NCBI GenBank assembly: GCA_016213785.1
Contig: JACQZQ010000129.1
Span: forward strand, 27,212-91,211
Length of the DNA stretch: 64,000 nt
Direction: 5' to 3'
Source: Acidobacteriota bacterium
GTDB taxonomy: Bacteria; Acidobacteriota; Blastocatellia; Chloracidobacteriales; JADJPF01
How positions within the stretch are numbered: position 1 is the first letter of the stretch; each line of letters begins with the position of its first letter. The notes beneath the pieces were generated by a model. It searched no databases and was not told the origin of the DNA. It was given only the letters and a program-made list of their open reading frames with translations. A program made the position numbers and the translations under genes. Below are positions 36,601 through 43,340 of the stretch, in pieces.

Positions 36601-37437
36601 TAAGCTCTTTAATTTATCGTAAGCATCTTGTGGTAAGGCATTAATTTTAGCAGCAAATTCTTGCTCAATTGTAAGGTTCTTTTTACCTACACTTTGTAAA
36701 ACACTGCTATCTAAACCTGCAAGCTTTGTAGCAGATTCATCAGAAAGTTTCTTTGTAGTTGTTTGAGAAAACCCCATATCTAGTAAACGAGCACGGGCTT
36801 CTACTGCTGTAAGGGCACTTACTGTGTTACTAGGAGTACTAGAAACAGTAGATTGAGAAGGAGTTGTTGATGTTAAAGGGTTTTGGGTAGATTCTCCGCT
36901 ACTTGTTGCTTTAACCATATCCACTAATAATTTTACTAGATCATTAAAAGTATCTAGTATTTTATTCATACCTTCTAATATAGTAGTTTCTTGTAGAGCA
37001 GAGTCAGTTTTTTCTAATACTTTACCTGCTTGTAGCCTATCGCTTTCTCTACCACTATCAACTACTGTTTTAACTTGTCCTAATGATTGTTCGGTTTGGA
37101 TCTGGCGTATTGCAGAGGTTTTTTGAGCAGCATTAGAAATATTTTTTATATAACCCGTTAAAGCTTCACGGGAAAAATTTATAGGCTGATTAGTTGAGTT
37201 TAACGATGCACGTTGAGTTAGTTGTGCCGCTATTTGTTTTTGTACAAAACTATTGCCTACACTTAGTTTAGCCCGGGTAAATTGTTGTGAGAGTCGGCTA
37301 TCACGATTAGGATCAGCTATTTGGCGAACACTTTCTTGTTGTGGTTGAGGGGTGGTAGTTTTAGCACTTTCCTGCATTTGCTGGCGTAGAGCTTCTAAAG
37401 CTTCCCCAGACCTTAAATTCACATCCCTTACAGACAT
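33631..37437 (-). CDS. Large phospholipase D-like protein with four HKD motifs
   Basis: A 1268-residue protein without a signal peptide. Residues 1-200 are Gln-rich and unassigned. Two related repeats of about 90 residues follow (about 212-301 and 316-402), each with GFSQTTxKKL and KKNxTIEQEFA. Then come two paired PLD units with HxKxxxxD motifs near residues 509 (DHAKFMVVD), 662 (LHAKAMIAD), 823 (DHAKFMIID) and 983 (LHAKGIVAD). The C-terminal about 210 residues resemble a dual-specificity phosphatase fold, but the loop reads VHDSSTSKYRSG, with Asp where the catalytic Cys should be. It may be a nuclease, a phospholipase or a translocated effector; no secretion signal or immunity gene is recognised. 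Confidence 0.75.
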   Translation of the reverse strand: MSVRDVNLRSGEALEALRQQMQESAKTTTPQPQQESVRQIADPNRDSRLSQQFTRAKLSVGNSFVQKQIAAQLTQRASLNSTNQPINFSREALTGYIKNISNAAQKTSAIRQIQTEQSLGQVKTVVDSGRESDRLQAGKVLEKTDSALQETTILEGMNKILDTFNDLVKLLVDMVKATSSGESTQNPLTSTTPSQSTVSSTPSNTVSALTAVEARARLLDMGFSQTTTKKLSDESATKLAGLDSSVLQSVGKKNLTIEQEFAAKINALPQDAYDKLKSLAGTEQTRVTNLSLEEMIIELKNPTPIPTPTPSTEAAAARSRLQELGFSQTTIKKLPDNTAIRLTKLDEGLIRETGKKNMTIEQEFAKKIGDLPAEAFDKLKAFDGAEQTRLTSLSYDNLLKELTKTTRPPVDPPGIEEVKLFPMPESTAAPIVDSINRATDSVDVSIYLFTEPKIMEALKQAAARGVKVRVMLEPQVVGIKDANKPAEEALRAAGIEVKTTPEIYSEGNKVDHAKFMVVDKKELLFGTGNLVRSGLGENDTPNRDFWVRDTRAQSVSEATSLFDADWERRDTTGIDFKNLVVTPDNASQKIFNFIDSAKEKLYVYNQSISDQPMIDRLIAAKQRGVDVKIMINAPRSSTDKAIQTKAKLEAAGIDVAYYRKYETLHAKAMIADNKAYIGSQNFTSGGLYNNREFGEITDSPGVVKDLTNIFMSDLKTTGIITGDITQEAEKVRIHKMPDSTSKPIVDAINSASKTVDLEVYQLTDIGVTEALKAAAKRGVQVRVMLEPKPVGEFNNYAEKAAELQAAGVQVKETPPEFNSNSNVDHAKFMIIDGRDMLFGTGNLTKGGLGEGSRPEYNNIDFWVEDTRTAAVKEGAQLFDRDWNRQSTSDINFKYLVLTPDNANSRIGEMIDGAKERLYVYNQSLSDQGIIDKLISAKQRGVDVHVLVGKREPSPDNPNQVEPNKRALDLLQAAGIKADYMNRNYLHAKGIVADNKTFIGSQNFTGGGLIRNREVGQIFDDPKLAQQMAQSFLGDEVARTAVDLEAETNGAKSFFEIQSGVYRGAAPEINLTPANPKDLKDPFNWLKTNRKIGIEVDFRDPSEVPASETASRNAAGLQYVNISIPDTATPSGEQINQFFSVIDRANTAQKAAPNSSNGVYVHDSSTSKYRSGLMTGLLQIRAGENPDAVISGAKIRGLVPEFVAKNGNKASDVVDFLGKYGDAYQKLRITPGSVNEQKFNTIFADFWANNKTSSRADFAKAFAKAWAKA

Positions 37438-37922
37438 AAAGATCTCCTTAAACCTTTATCAGGAAATATTTTTGTGCTTGTAAAAATACTAGGTTTTTTA
37501 CAAGTAAATATAGTTTTATTTGGATTTGATGATATGGATAAGGGGTATGGATATATGGATTTTTTAAGCGGCCTTGGTTTCTCACATTGGTGAGTAGGTT
37601 TTATTTTATATTTTTTTAATAATGTCGGTTATTACACCCAAATCCATCTACAAGCCCAAACATAGTAGCACAACTTAAACTATTTTGAATATAGAGGATT
37701 AGCATTTTTTAAGCTTTTTCCTAAAATTCCCCTTGCTAAACGTGAAACACCTTAAGCTTTTTGCTATTAATAATGGTAAGGCATAACCTATTTAGCTCAA
37801 GTTTTTATGGTATAATTTTTGTTCTATAGCAGACAGTGCTACGGTGGTATTATTTGAGATCACTTATTCCACTGTAGCACAACTTGCTATAGTGAAAATA
37901 AATTCTACCGTAGCACACAGTG
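37438..37922. other. Intergenic region between module B and the PLD gene
   Basis: A 485-base gene-free stretch between the PLD start and the module B partner stop, both minus strand. It must hold the PLD promoter. Near 37536-37560 there are repeated TATGGATA-like words, and CTCAC/GTGAG forms a short dyad near 37578. CTACNGTAG-type sites occur at 37839, 37869 and 37905 close to the end of the partner gene. I see no gene in it. Confidence 0.55.
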
Positions 37923-38861
37923 CTACTCATTTTCTAAAAAACATTCTATTGCTTTAGATGGCAAGCACATTTCATAATCAGTTCCTTTATAACCTCCTCG
38001 GTTATGATGCGCAATTTTCTTTACCCAACCAAGCAGATTAAAGATTTCTAAAATATCTTGGATTCTACGCTTACTTAGTCCTACTTCTTGAGCAAGGCTT
38101 GTTTGGCCTGCAAAAAACTTTCCTTTTGCTGTTATATCTCCAAAAGCTTTACGATAACACCTACGCAAGGTAAGTTTTGAATCTTTATCTAGATAAGGCA
38201 CTACTTCATCCTCAATCCAATGCCAAGCTTTTGTATAGGCTTGCCAATAAGTAGGAGAATCACTTGCAAGGTTTTCTATTTCAGGGAATGTTTGCCATTT
38301 TATAGTTATTACTCGTCTAAGTAGAGAAACATCAGCACGTAAACGACCTGGAACTTCTTCTAGCGGGATTTGAATTGCTACAGTGGAATTATTTGCTACA
38401 GTGGTTTTTACTACAGTGGTTTTTACTGCGGTGGCAGGAAATTCTAACTCAGGTTTTTCTATTTCTGGTAACGTGTTTATATTATTATCTTTAGCTTGAT
38501 TTTTTAAGGTTTTAGAATTTACTATAGCTTTTTTTTCTACGGTAGCATTATTTTCTACTGATAAATTTTCTACGGTAGCTTGTAATTCTACAGTAGCGTG
38601 AATATCTGTAGGAGTTTTATTTTCTACGGTAGCATTATTTTCTACCGATAAATTTTCTACGGTAGCTTGTAATTCTACAGTAGCGTGAATATCTGTAGGA
38701 GTTTTATTTTCTACGGTAGCATTATTTTCTACTGTAGAAGGTTTGGAAAAAGTTTCTGCCATAACCTCTTCCATAGACTTAGGACGTTGCATAAAAACAG
38801 GTTTAATTTCTAAATGATCCCCAAAAAATTTTTTCTTATCTACTGACTGTTTGCGCGACAC
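37923..38861 (-). CDS. Module B partner protein: winged-helix core with ATVEN repeats
   Basis: A 312-residue protein. The N-terminal about 150 residues are low complexity, with an A-T-V-E-N/L repeat whose units form a 29-residue tandem duplication, and a T-T-V-V-K run. The C-terminal half is a winged-helix-like domain (about 190-305): YLDKDSKLTLRRCYRKAFGD, SLAQEVGLSKRRIQDILEIF and the wing HHNRGGYKGTDYEMCLP. The GTG start at 38861 follows AAGGAGG by nine bases inside parA, just as in module A. The repeat region is encoded by CTACNGTAG sites. It is probably a DNA-binding partner of ParA; replication initiator remains possible. Confidence 0.72.
   Translation of the reverse strand: MSRKQSVDKKKFFGDHLEIKPVFMQRPKSMEEVMAETFSKPSTVENNATVENKTPTDIHATVELQATVENLSVENNATVENKTPTDIHATVELQATVENLSVENNATVEKKAIVNSKTLKNQAKDNNINTLPEIEKPELEFPATAVKTTVVKTTVANNSTVAIQIPLEEVPGRLRADVSLLRRVITIKWQTFPEIENLASDSPTYWQAYTKAWHWIEDEVVPYLDKDSKLTLRRCYRKAFGDITAKGKFFAGQTSLAQEVGLSKRRIQDILEIFNLLGWVKKIAHHNRGGYKGTDYEMCLPSKAIECFLENE
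38537..38733 (-). repeat. 87-bp in-frame tandem repeat
   Basis: Two full units (38537-38623 and 38624-38710) differ at one base and are followed by a partial third. Each unit has three exact CTACNGTAG sites spaced 33, 18 and 36 and encodes 29 residues. The near-identity indicates a recent duplication or gene conversion. Confidence 0.9.
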
Positions 38862-39642
38862 CTAGTAGCACCTCCTTAGCAGAAATTTGAGCAATCTTAG
38901 ATGCTAATTGTCGGTAATCTTCAGCAGCACGTGATTTAGGGCTATATTCTAAAATAGTTTCTCCCTGTGCTGCTGCACGAGTTACTTTTGTATCGAGTCT
39001 AACTTCTGGCAAAACTAGATCTTGGTAAGTTTCTTTTAAGTAATCAACCACAACTTTAGCTACACTAGTAACCGCATTTTGAAAAGTTGGGACTATACCT
39101 AAAATTAAAGGGTGTCGTCGAAAGAATTTTTCTGTATGCTCAATAGACTCAAATGCATGTGCTACGCCTTGAACAGAAAGTGTATCTGCTGCACAAGGAA
39201 TAAGTAGTTCATCTGCATAGCAAAGAACATTTTGCACCATCAAAGAAAGCGAAGGGCCACAATCAAGTAAAACAAAATCATAATCATCAGCAAAATTACT
39301 AAGCTGCCTTTCTAGTGTCCATTCTCTTGCAGGTAAAGCATGCATTTGCATTTCTGCCATAGCAAGCTTTTTATTTGAAGGAATAATATCAAAACCCTGT
39401 CGAACTTTTTGTTTTACTCCCTCAATAGGAAAATCTGAAATTAAAATATCATAAAGAGTCGCTGTAGTATCACGATCTAATTTTAACCCTACTAAACTAG
39501 AAATATTACCTTGAGGGTCACAGTCAATAAGAGCTACTTTATTACCAAAGTCTGATAAAAAATGACCTACTGAAACAGCAGTGGTAGATTTACCTGAGCC
39601 ACCTTTATGATTCATTACTGCTATTTTTCTTGTTTTTTTCAT
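38836..39642 (-). CDS. parA: ParA-family partition ATPase, module B
   Basis: A 268-residue deviant-Walker ATPase of the Soj/ParA type. It starts KIAVMNHKGGSGKSTTAVSV (KGGSGKST signature), then ALIDCDPQGNIS (Walker A') and FVLLDCGPSLSLM (Walker B). It is related to but clearly diverged from the module A ParA. No ParB gene follows; instead the stop overlaps the winged-helix partner gene by 26 bases. CTACNGTAG-like sites lie 42-120 bases before the start, where a ParA operator or centromere would be expected. Start ATG 39642. Confidence 0.9.
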   Translation of the reverse strand: MKKTRKIAVMNHKGGSGKSTTAVSVGHFLSDFGNKVALIDCDPQGNISSLVGLKLDRDTTATLYDILISDFPIEGVKQKVRQGFDIIPSNKKLAMAEMQMHALPAREWTLERQLSNFADDYDFVLLDCGPSLSLMVQNVLCYADELLIPCAADTLSVQGVAHAFESIEHTEKFFRRHPLILGIVPTFQNAVTSVAKVVVDYLKETYQDLVLPEVRLDTKVTRAAAQGETILEYSPKSRAAEDYRQLASKIAQISAKEVLLGVAQTVSR

Positions 39643-40048
39643 AAATTATTACCTAAACAAATTTTATAGTATGGTATGATATTCCACTATAGTTTGTAGT
39701 GCCAGGGATATCATATAATCCACTGAGGAATAAACTACTGTGGAAAGCTAAACTACGGCGGAATATACCATAGTTTATCTAAATTATGTCAATAGATTAT
39801 TGGCTAAAATTATTTTTGTAGACTTGTGGTAAGACAATTGATCAGTTAGAATCAGCTTTGTATCTTGCGACAGAGATTTGGCTAAACCTAAATATAAATA
39901 TTTTTACTATTTTCAATTAGGAGAGATATTATTGCAGGATGTTAAAACGAAAACCAAAATAATTCTGGCACTACGACTTATTTAGTTTCTAGTTATAGAT
40001 AGTTATAGATCAGTCGTTAGCCGGATAAGTTTAAGGAGGAAATCAGTC
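39643..40048. other. Control region upstream of parA (module B)
   Basis: A 406-base gene-free stretch with divergent promoters implied for parA (minus) and the small gene at 40049 (plus). It holds degenerate CTACNGTAG sites (39684, 39720, 39735, 39753) enclosed by an inverted pair, TATGGTAT...ATTCC at 39671-39685 and GGAATATACCATA at 39760-39772. A direct repeat AGTTATAGAT lies near 39993-40012. No gene is seen. Confidence 0.6.
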
Positions 40049-40327
40049 ATGGCAAAACGATTGACCAGCCTACAACAGCTTTCTAGTAAAGTTGAGACTC
40101 TTTCAGATGCAGAAGCTACCCAAGTATTAGAATATATCAATGCTATGGAAGCAAAACGAAAACTCATATCTACTACTAACACTACAGAAGACGATCTAAT
40201 AGACTACCTTGCTAATACTTCTGAAAATTTATGTGCAAGACAAGTAATTGAATGGGAAAAAGTACGTCGTCGTTCAGATGTCCAGGCAGAGCTTAATATG
40301 CATTCCTTTGCTGCTACTAATAAGTGA
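40049..40327 (+). CDS. Small helical protein, antitoxin-like size
   Basis: A 92-residue, mostly helical protein. The segment LQQLSSKVETLSDAEATQVL followed by EYINAMEAKRKL is reminiscent of small antitoxin or accessory proteins with a short helical N-terminus, and the rest (WEKVRRRSDVQAELN) is charged. No toxin-like gene follows. A strong AAGGAGG precedes the ATG by nine bases. It lies upstream of and divergent from the module B parA, so it may belong to the same element. The antitoxin idea is only a guess. Confidence 0.5.
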   Translation: MAKRLTSLQQLSSKVETLSDAEATQVLEYINAMEAKRKLISTTNTTEDDLIDYLANTSENLCARQVIEWEKVRRRSDVQAELNMHSFAATNK

Positions 40328-40367
40328 AGAGGAGGGATATTTTTCTTGCAAAACTCTAAAAAATAGT

Positions 40368-40394
40368 AAAGCCTAGTATTAAAAACTAGGCTTT
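40368..40394. terminator. Hairpin between convergent genes
   Basis: AAAGCCTAGT (40368-40377) and ACTAGGCTTT (40385-40394) form a perfect 10-bp stem with a seven-base A-rich loop, followed by ATTCTTTTCT on the plus strand and A/T-rich sequence on the minus strand. It lies between the stops at 40327 and 40411, so it probably ends transcription from both sides. Confidence 0.7.
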
Positions 40395-40410
40395 ATTCTT
40401 TTCTCTAAGA

Positions 40411-41067
40411 TCAACGGGTACGGATTAAAATTTCTGTTCCTTCTTCAAGTTTAATCTTATCGCTTCCTCTAATAACATTTGAACCAGCACCACCAGCAGC
40501 ACCAATACCAGCACCAATGGCTGCGCCTTTGCCCCCGCCAATAATTCCGCCTAAAATAGCACCGGCGGCTGCACCTCCAACGGTACGTTTAGTAGTTGAA
40601 CTACCACGACTACCACTTTTAATATTACCTTCTTCGTCTACTTCCTTAACAGACTTTTCTCCATAAACCTTTGTTACATCACCACGCAAAGGGTAAGTTT
40701 CGCCATTAGTTAGTCTAATACTATCAAAAACAAGGACTAAAGAGGTTTGACCTTTTACTTTTCCTGATTGTTTAACTCGTGTAAGATGTCCGTCTATAGA
40801 AGCATCAGCATACTTATTAGGAGTAATAGCAGTTGCTTGGAATCTATCACCATCTTTTGCTTTTTGAGAATCAATTGCGCTATCCAAACGGATTTTCATT
40901 TGTGTGCCTCGTGGGACAGCATTAGAGGTTTTAGTAGTTGTTGTATTACGAGAACGAGATGAGCTACTTCTACTTTGTGCTAGGCTATCTACTGCCATAA
41001 TTGATGAAGTGAGCATAAAAATTGCTAATACAAAACTACTTAGCCAAAAAAAATTTTTGTTATGCAT
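40411..41067 (-). CDS. Secreted glycine-zipper protein
   Basis: A 218-residue protein with a signal peptide ([20 protein letters not shown]), a Ser/Arg/Thr-rich linker and a beta-rich domain beginning [20 protein letters not shown], like the TrbI-type fold segment in the protein at 4738-6291. It then has a glycine zipper ([20 protein letters not shown]) and ends [12 protein letters not shown]. The two are homologous over this half, but this one lacks the peptidoglycan-binding domain. The ATG at 41067 is preceded by GGAGG by five bases, so the longer frame is rejected. Envelope stress or surface-integrity roles are known for some glycine-zipper proteins; not assignable here. Confidence 0.7.
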   Translation of the reverse strand: MHNKNFFWLSSFVLAIFMLTSSIMAVDSLAQSRSSSSRSRNTTTTKTSNAVPRGTQMKIRLDSAIDSQKAKDGDRFQATAITPNKYADASIDGHLTRVKQSGKVKGQTSLVLVFDSIRLTNGETYPLRGDVTKVYGEKSVKEVDEEGNIKSGSRGSSTTKRTVGGAAAGAILGGIIGGGKGAAIGAGIGAAGGAGSNVIRGSDKIKLEEGTEILIRTR

Positions 41068-41241
41068 AGTACCTCCAGGATAAATTTTTTTTATTTTCAC
41101 ATAGAAATTTAATTTTGTGTAACCTTTTGCCCTTTAATTTGGATTTGGTTTTTTAGGCAAAGGCTAGAAGCGACAAGATTTATTTTTTATAATAAAATTT
41201 CTTAGTTCTCACTTTTCTACCAAAGACTTAAGGAGTTAATT

Positions 41242-42378
41242 ATGTCAAATTTAGTAGAGTATTTTTCTAGGCGCAAAGAGGATATTATCAAAGAAATTCA
41301 ACACTTTATAGAACTAGAAACTCCTTCAGGTAATGCAGGGCATATTGCTGTGATGGTTGAGGATCTAGCTACGTTGCTTAAGGCTCTAGGAGCAAAAGTA
41401 GAAATTATTACAACTGAAGGTGGCCCTTCGCTACATGCACAATTTCAGAGTTCAATAACAAATTCTCAAGAAACATTATTTATTGTTGGTCATTGTGATA
41501 CAGTTTGGCCGCTAGGGACATTGAAACGTAGACCTTTTGAAATTCGTGAAAATCGAATATATGGCCCAGGTGTTTTTGATATGAAATCAGGAATTGTTTT
41601 AGTACTAGAAGCTATTAGAGGCTTAAAAGAGCTAAATCGCCAATTTAATCGACCTTTAGAAATATTTTTTAGCTGTGATGAGGAACAAGGTAGCCATTCT
41701 ACAAGAGATTTAATTGAAACAATGGCTAAACGTGCTAAAGCAGCATTAGTTCTAGAGCCATGTCTTCCAGGAGGGCGAGTTAAAACAGCTCGTAAAGGCA
41801 TAGGTCAGTATGAGTTAAGCGTAATGGGTTGTTCTGCTCATGCTGGGGTTGCTCCAGAAAAAGGCGTAAGTGCTATAGAAGAACTTGCTCACCAAACTAT
41901 TAAGCTACATTCTTTAACTGATCACAAAAGAGGAATTTCTGTTAATGTAGGGGTAATAAATGGTGGAACTATGTCAAATGTAGTTGCTGCTAAAGCCTTT
42001 GCTGAAATAGACATTCGTTTTTGGACAAAAGAACAAGAAAAAGAAATTGTAGCTGAGTTAGAGAGTCTAAAACCAATTTTACCTGGTGCAGAAATAAAAC
42101 TAACAGGTAAGATTAATCGTCCTCCGCTAGAGCGCTCAGAGAAAATAGCCAAACTCTATGAACATGCAAGAATACTTTCACAAGAGCTAGGCTATGAATT
42201 AGGCGAAGGAAAAACTGGTGGTGGGAGTGATGGAAATTTTATAGCTGCTTTAGGCATTCCTGTCCTAGATGGTCTTGGCCCAGATGGAGATGGCCCACAT
42301 GCTGAATATGAGCATGTTCTGATAGAAAACCTTGCTCCACGTACAGCATTAGTCGCAAGATTAATAGAGACTATTTAA
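41242..42378 (+). CDS. M20-family metallopeptidase, glutamate carboxypeptidase-like
   Basis: A 378-residue M20 peptidase of the carboxypeptidase G2 type. The metal-site motifs are GHCDTVWPLG (His and Asp), GPGVFDMKSG (bridging Asp), DEEQGS (catalytic and metal Glu), VLEPCLPGG and the late GPHAEYEHV (His). The dimerisation lid domain lies in the middle (about 180-290). It would hydrolyse C-terminal amino acids such as glutamate from small peptides or conjugates in the cytosol, using two zinc ions. Start supported by AAGGAG. It is transcribed divergently from the glycine-zipper gene. Confidence 0.88.
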   Translation: MSNLVEYFSRRKEDIIKEIQHFIELETPSGNAGHIAVMVEDLATLLKALGAKVEIITTEGGPSLHAQFQSSITNSQETLFIVGHCDTVWPLGTLKRRPFEIRENRIYGPGVFDMKSGIVLVLEAIRGLKELNRQFNRPLEIFFSCDEEQGSHSTRDLIETMAKRAKAALVLEPCLPGGRVKTARKGIGQYELSVMGCSAHAGVAPEKGVSAIEELAHQTIKLHSLTDHKRGISVNVGVINGGTMSNVVAAKAFAEIDIRFWTKEQEKEIVAELESLKPILPGAEIKLTGKINRPPLERSEKIAKLYEHARILSQELGYELGEGKTGGGSDGNFIAALGIPVLDGLGPDGDGPHAEYEHVLIENLAPRTALVARLIETI

Positions 42379-42412
42379 ATAAAGCTATGTAAAATACTTG
42401 TTATCCACTAGG

Positions 42413-42460
42413 TTAAAGTAGCTTACTTGCTCCTGCTTAAAGTAGCTTACTTGCTCCTGC
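42413..42460. repeat. 24-bp tandem duplication of the hemC end
   Basis: TTAAAGTAGCTTACTTGCTCCTGC occurs twice back to back (42413-42436 and 42437-42460). The second copy is the last seven codons and stop of hemC read on the minus strand; the first copy lies just past the stop. Confidence 0.9.
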
Positions 42461-43336
42461 TGCTAAAATTTCTTGAGCTAAACTTTGAGCTAGTTCTTTG
42501 TATTCTGAAATACTTCCAGAGTTTTCTTTTTTTATTATTTCTTTTCCATCAACACTTGCTACACAGCCTTGTATTTTTATTTTGGCTCCTTCAACTTGGG
42601 CAAAACAGGCTATTGGGACTTGGCAACCACCTCCTAAAGCTGCTAGAAAAAGTCTCTCTGCCTTACAAGCAATTTCTGTTTCCTTATGATTAAAAATCTC
42701 AATATATTTAAGTGTTTCTCTGTCATTTGCACGGATTTCAATTCCTAATGCACCTTGACCAACAGCAGGAATAATTATGTCAGATCTAAGTTCTTGGGAA
42801 ATTCGGCTCTTTAATCCAAGCCTAGTGAGTCCAGCAACAGCCAAAATAATAGCATCATATTGACCTTCATCTAGCTTACGCAATCTTGTATCAACATTAC
42901 CACGTAAGTCACTAATTTTTAAGTCTGGGCGTAAATTTAATAATTGTGATTTACGACGAGTTGAAGTTGTTCCAATATGTGAACCTTTTGGGAGATCTTG
43001 TAAAAACTTGGACTCGCGACTGATAAGCGCATCATAAGGATTAGCCCGTTCTGAAATAGCGGCTAGGACTAATTCTGGATTAGTGTCAGTAGCTAAATCT
43101 TTTAGGCTATGGACTGCTACATCTACTTCATTTCTTAGCAGTGCGTCTTGGATCTCTTTAGTAAAAAGCCCTTTAGGCATATTTTCTGGAGGGGTAACTT
43201 CTTGGTAGCGATCTCCAGTAGTTTTAATAATTTCAATTACTATTTCTATTTCTGGAAAAGCTTTTTCAAGTTCGCTTTTTACCCAATTTGCTTGCCAAAG
43301 AGCTAATTTACTACCACGAGAGCCAATTCTAATCAT
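42437..43336 (-). CDS. hemC: Hydroxymethylbilane synthase (porphobilinogen deaminase)
   Basis: A 299-residue HemC that polymerises four porphobilinogens to hydroxymethylbilane in tetrapyrrole synthesis. It has the N-terminal RIGSRGSKLALWQAN, the DVAVHSLKDL substrate motif, and GGGCQVPIACFA with the dipyrromethane-cofactor Cys at residue 238. Length is typical. Its stop falls in a 24-base tandem duplication, so the last seven codons are repeated after the stop. The start lies four bases from the stop of the VWA gene, consistent with an operon. Confidence 0.96.
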   Translation of the reverse strand: MIRIGSRGSKLALWQANWVKSELEKAFPEIEIVIEIIKTTGDRYQEVTPPENMPKGLFTKEIQDALLRNEVDVAVHSLKDLATDTNPELVLAAISERANPYDALISRESKFLQDLPKGSHIGTTSTRRKSQLLNLRPDLKISDLRGNVDTRLRKLDEGQYDAIILAVAGLTRLGLKSRISQELRSDIIIPAVGQGALGIEIRANDRETLKYIEIFNHKETEIACKAERLFLAALGGGCQVPIACFAQVEGAKIKIQGCVASVDGKEIIKKENSGSISEYKELAQSLAQEILAAGASKLL

Positions 43337-43340
43337 TAAA

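Larger units (their letters stand above)
37839..39761. repeat. CTACNGTAG site array spanning module B
   Basis: Exact CTACNGTAG sites lie at 37905, 38537, 38570, 38588, 38624, 38657, 38675, 38711 and 38729. One-base variants (CTACNGTGG or CCACNGTAG) lie at 37839, 37869, 38378, 38396, 38411 and 39735, with weaker ones at 38426, 39684, 39720 and 39753. The array thus covers the partner gene, its 3' flank and the parA upstream region. In the gene, sites are spaced by multiples of three (15, 18, 33, 36). Confidence 0.85.

Noticed and set aside
33631..37437. Cardiolipin synthase
   Set aside because: It has paired HKD motifs, but no membrane helices, twice the usual number of PLD units, and large extra domains.
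38378..38737. CRISPR-like or mobile repeat
   Set aside because: The units are in frame within a coding gene, spaced by multiples of three, and also occur singly in flanks, which suits protein-binding sites better.
29091..40394. Prophage
   Set aside because: No capsid, tail, terminase, lysis or integrase genes are present.
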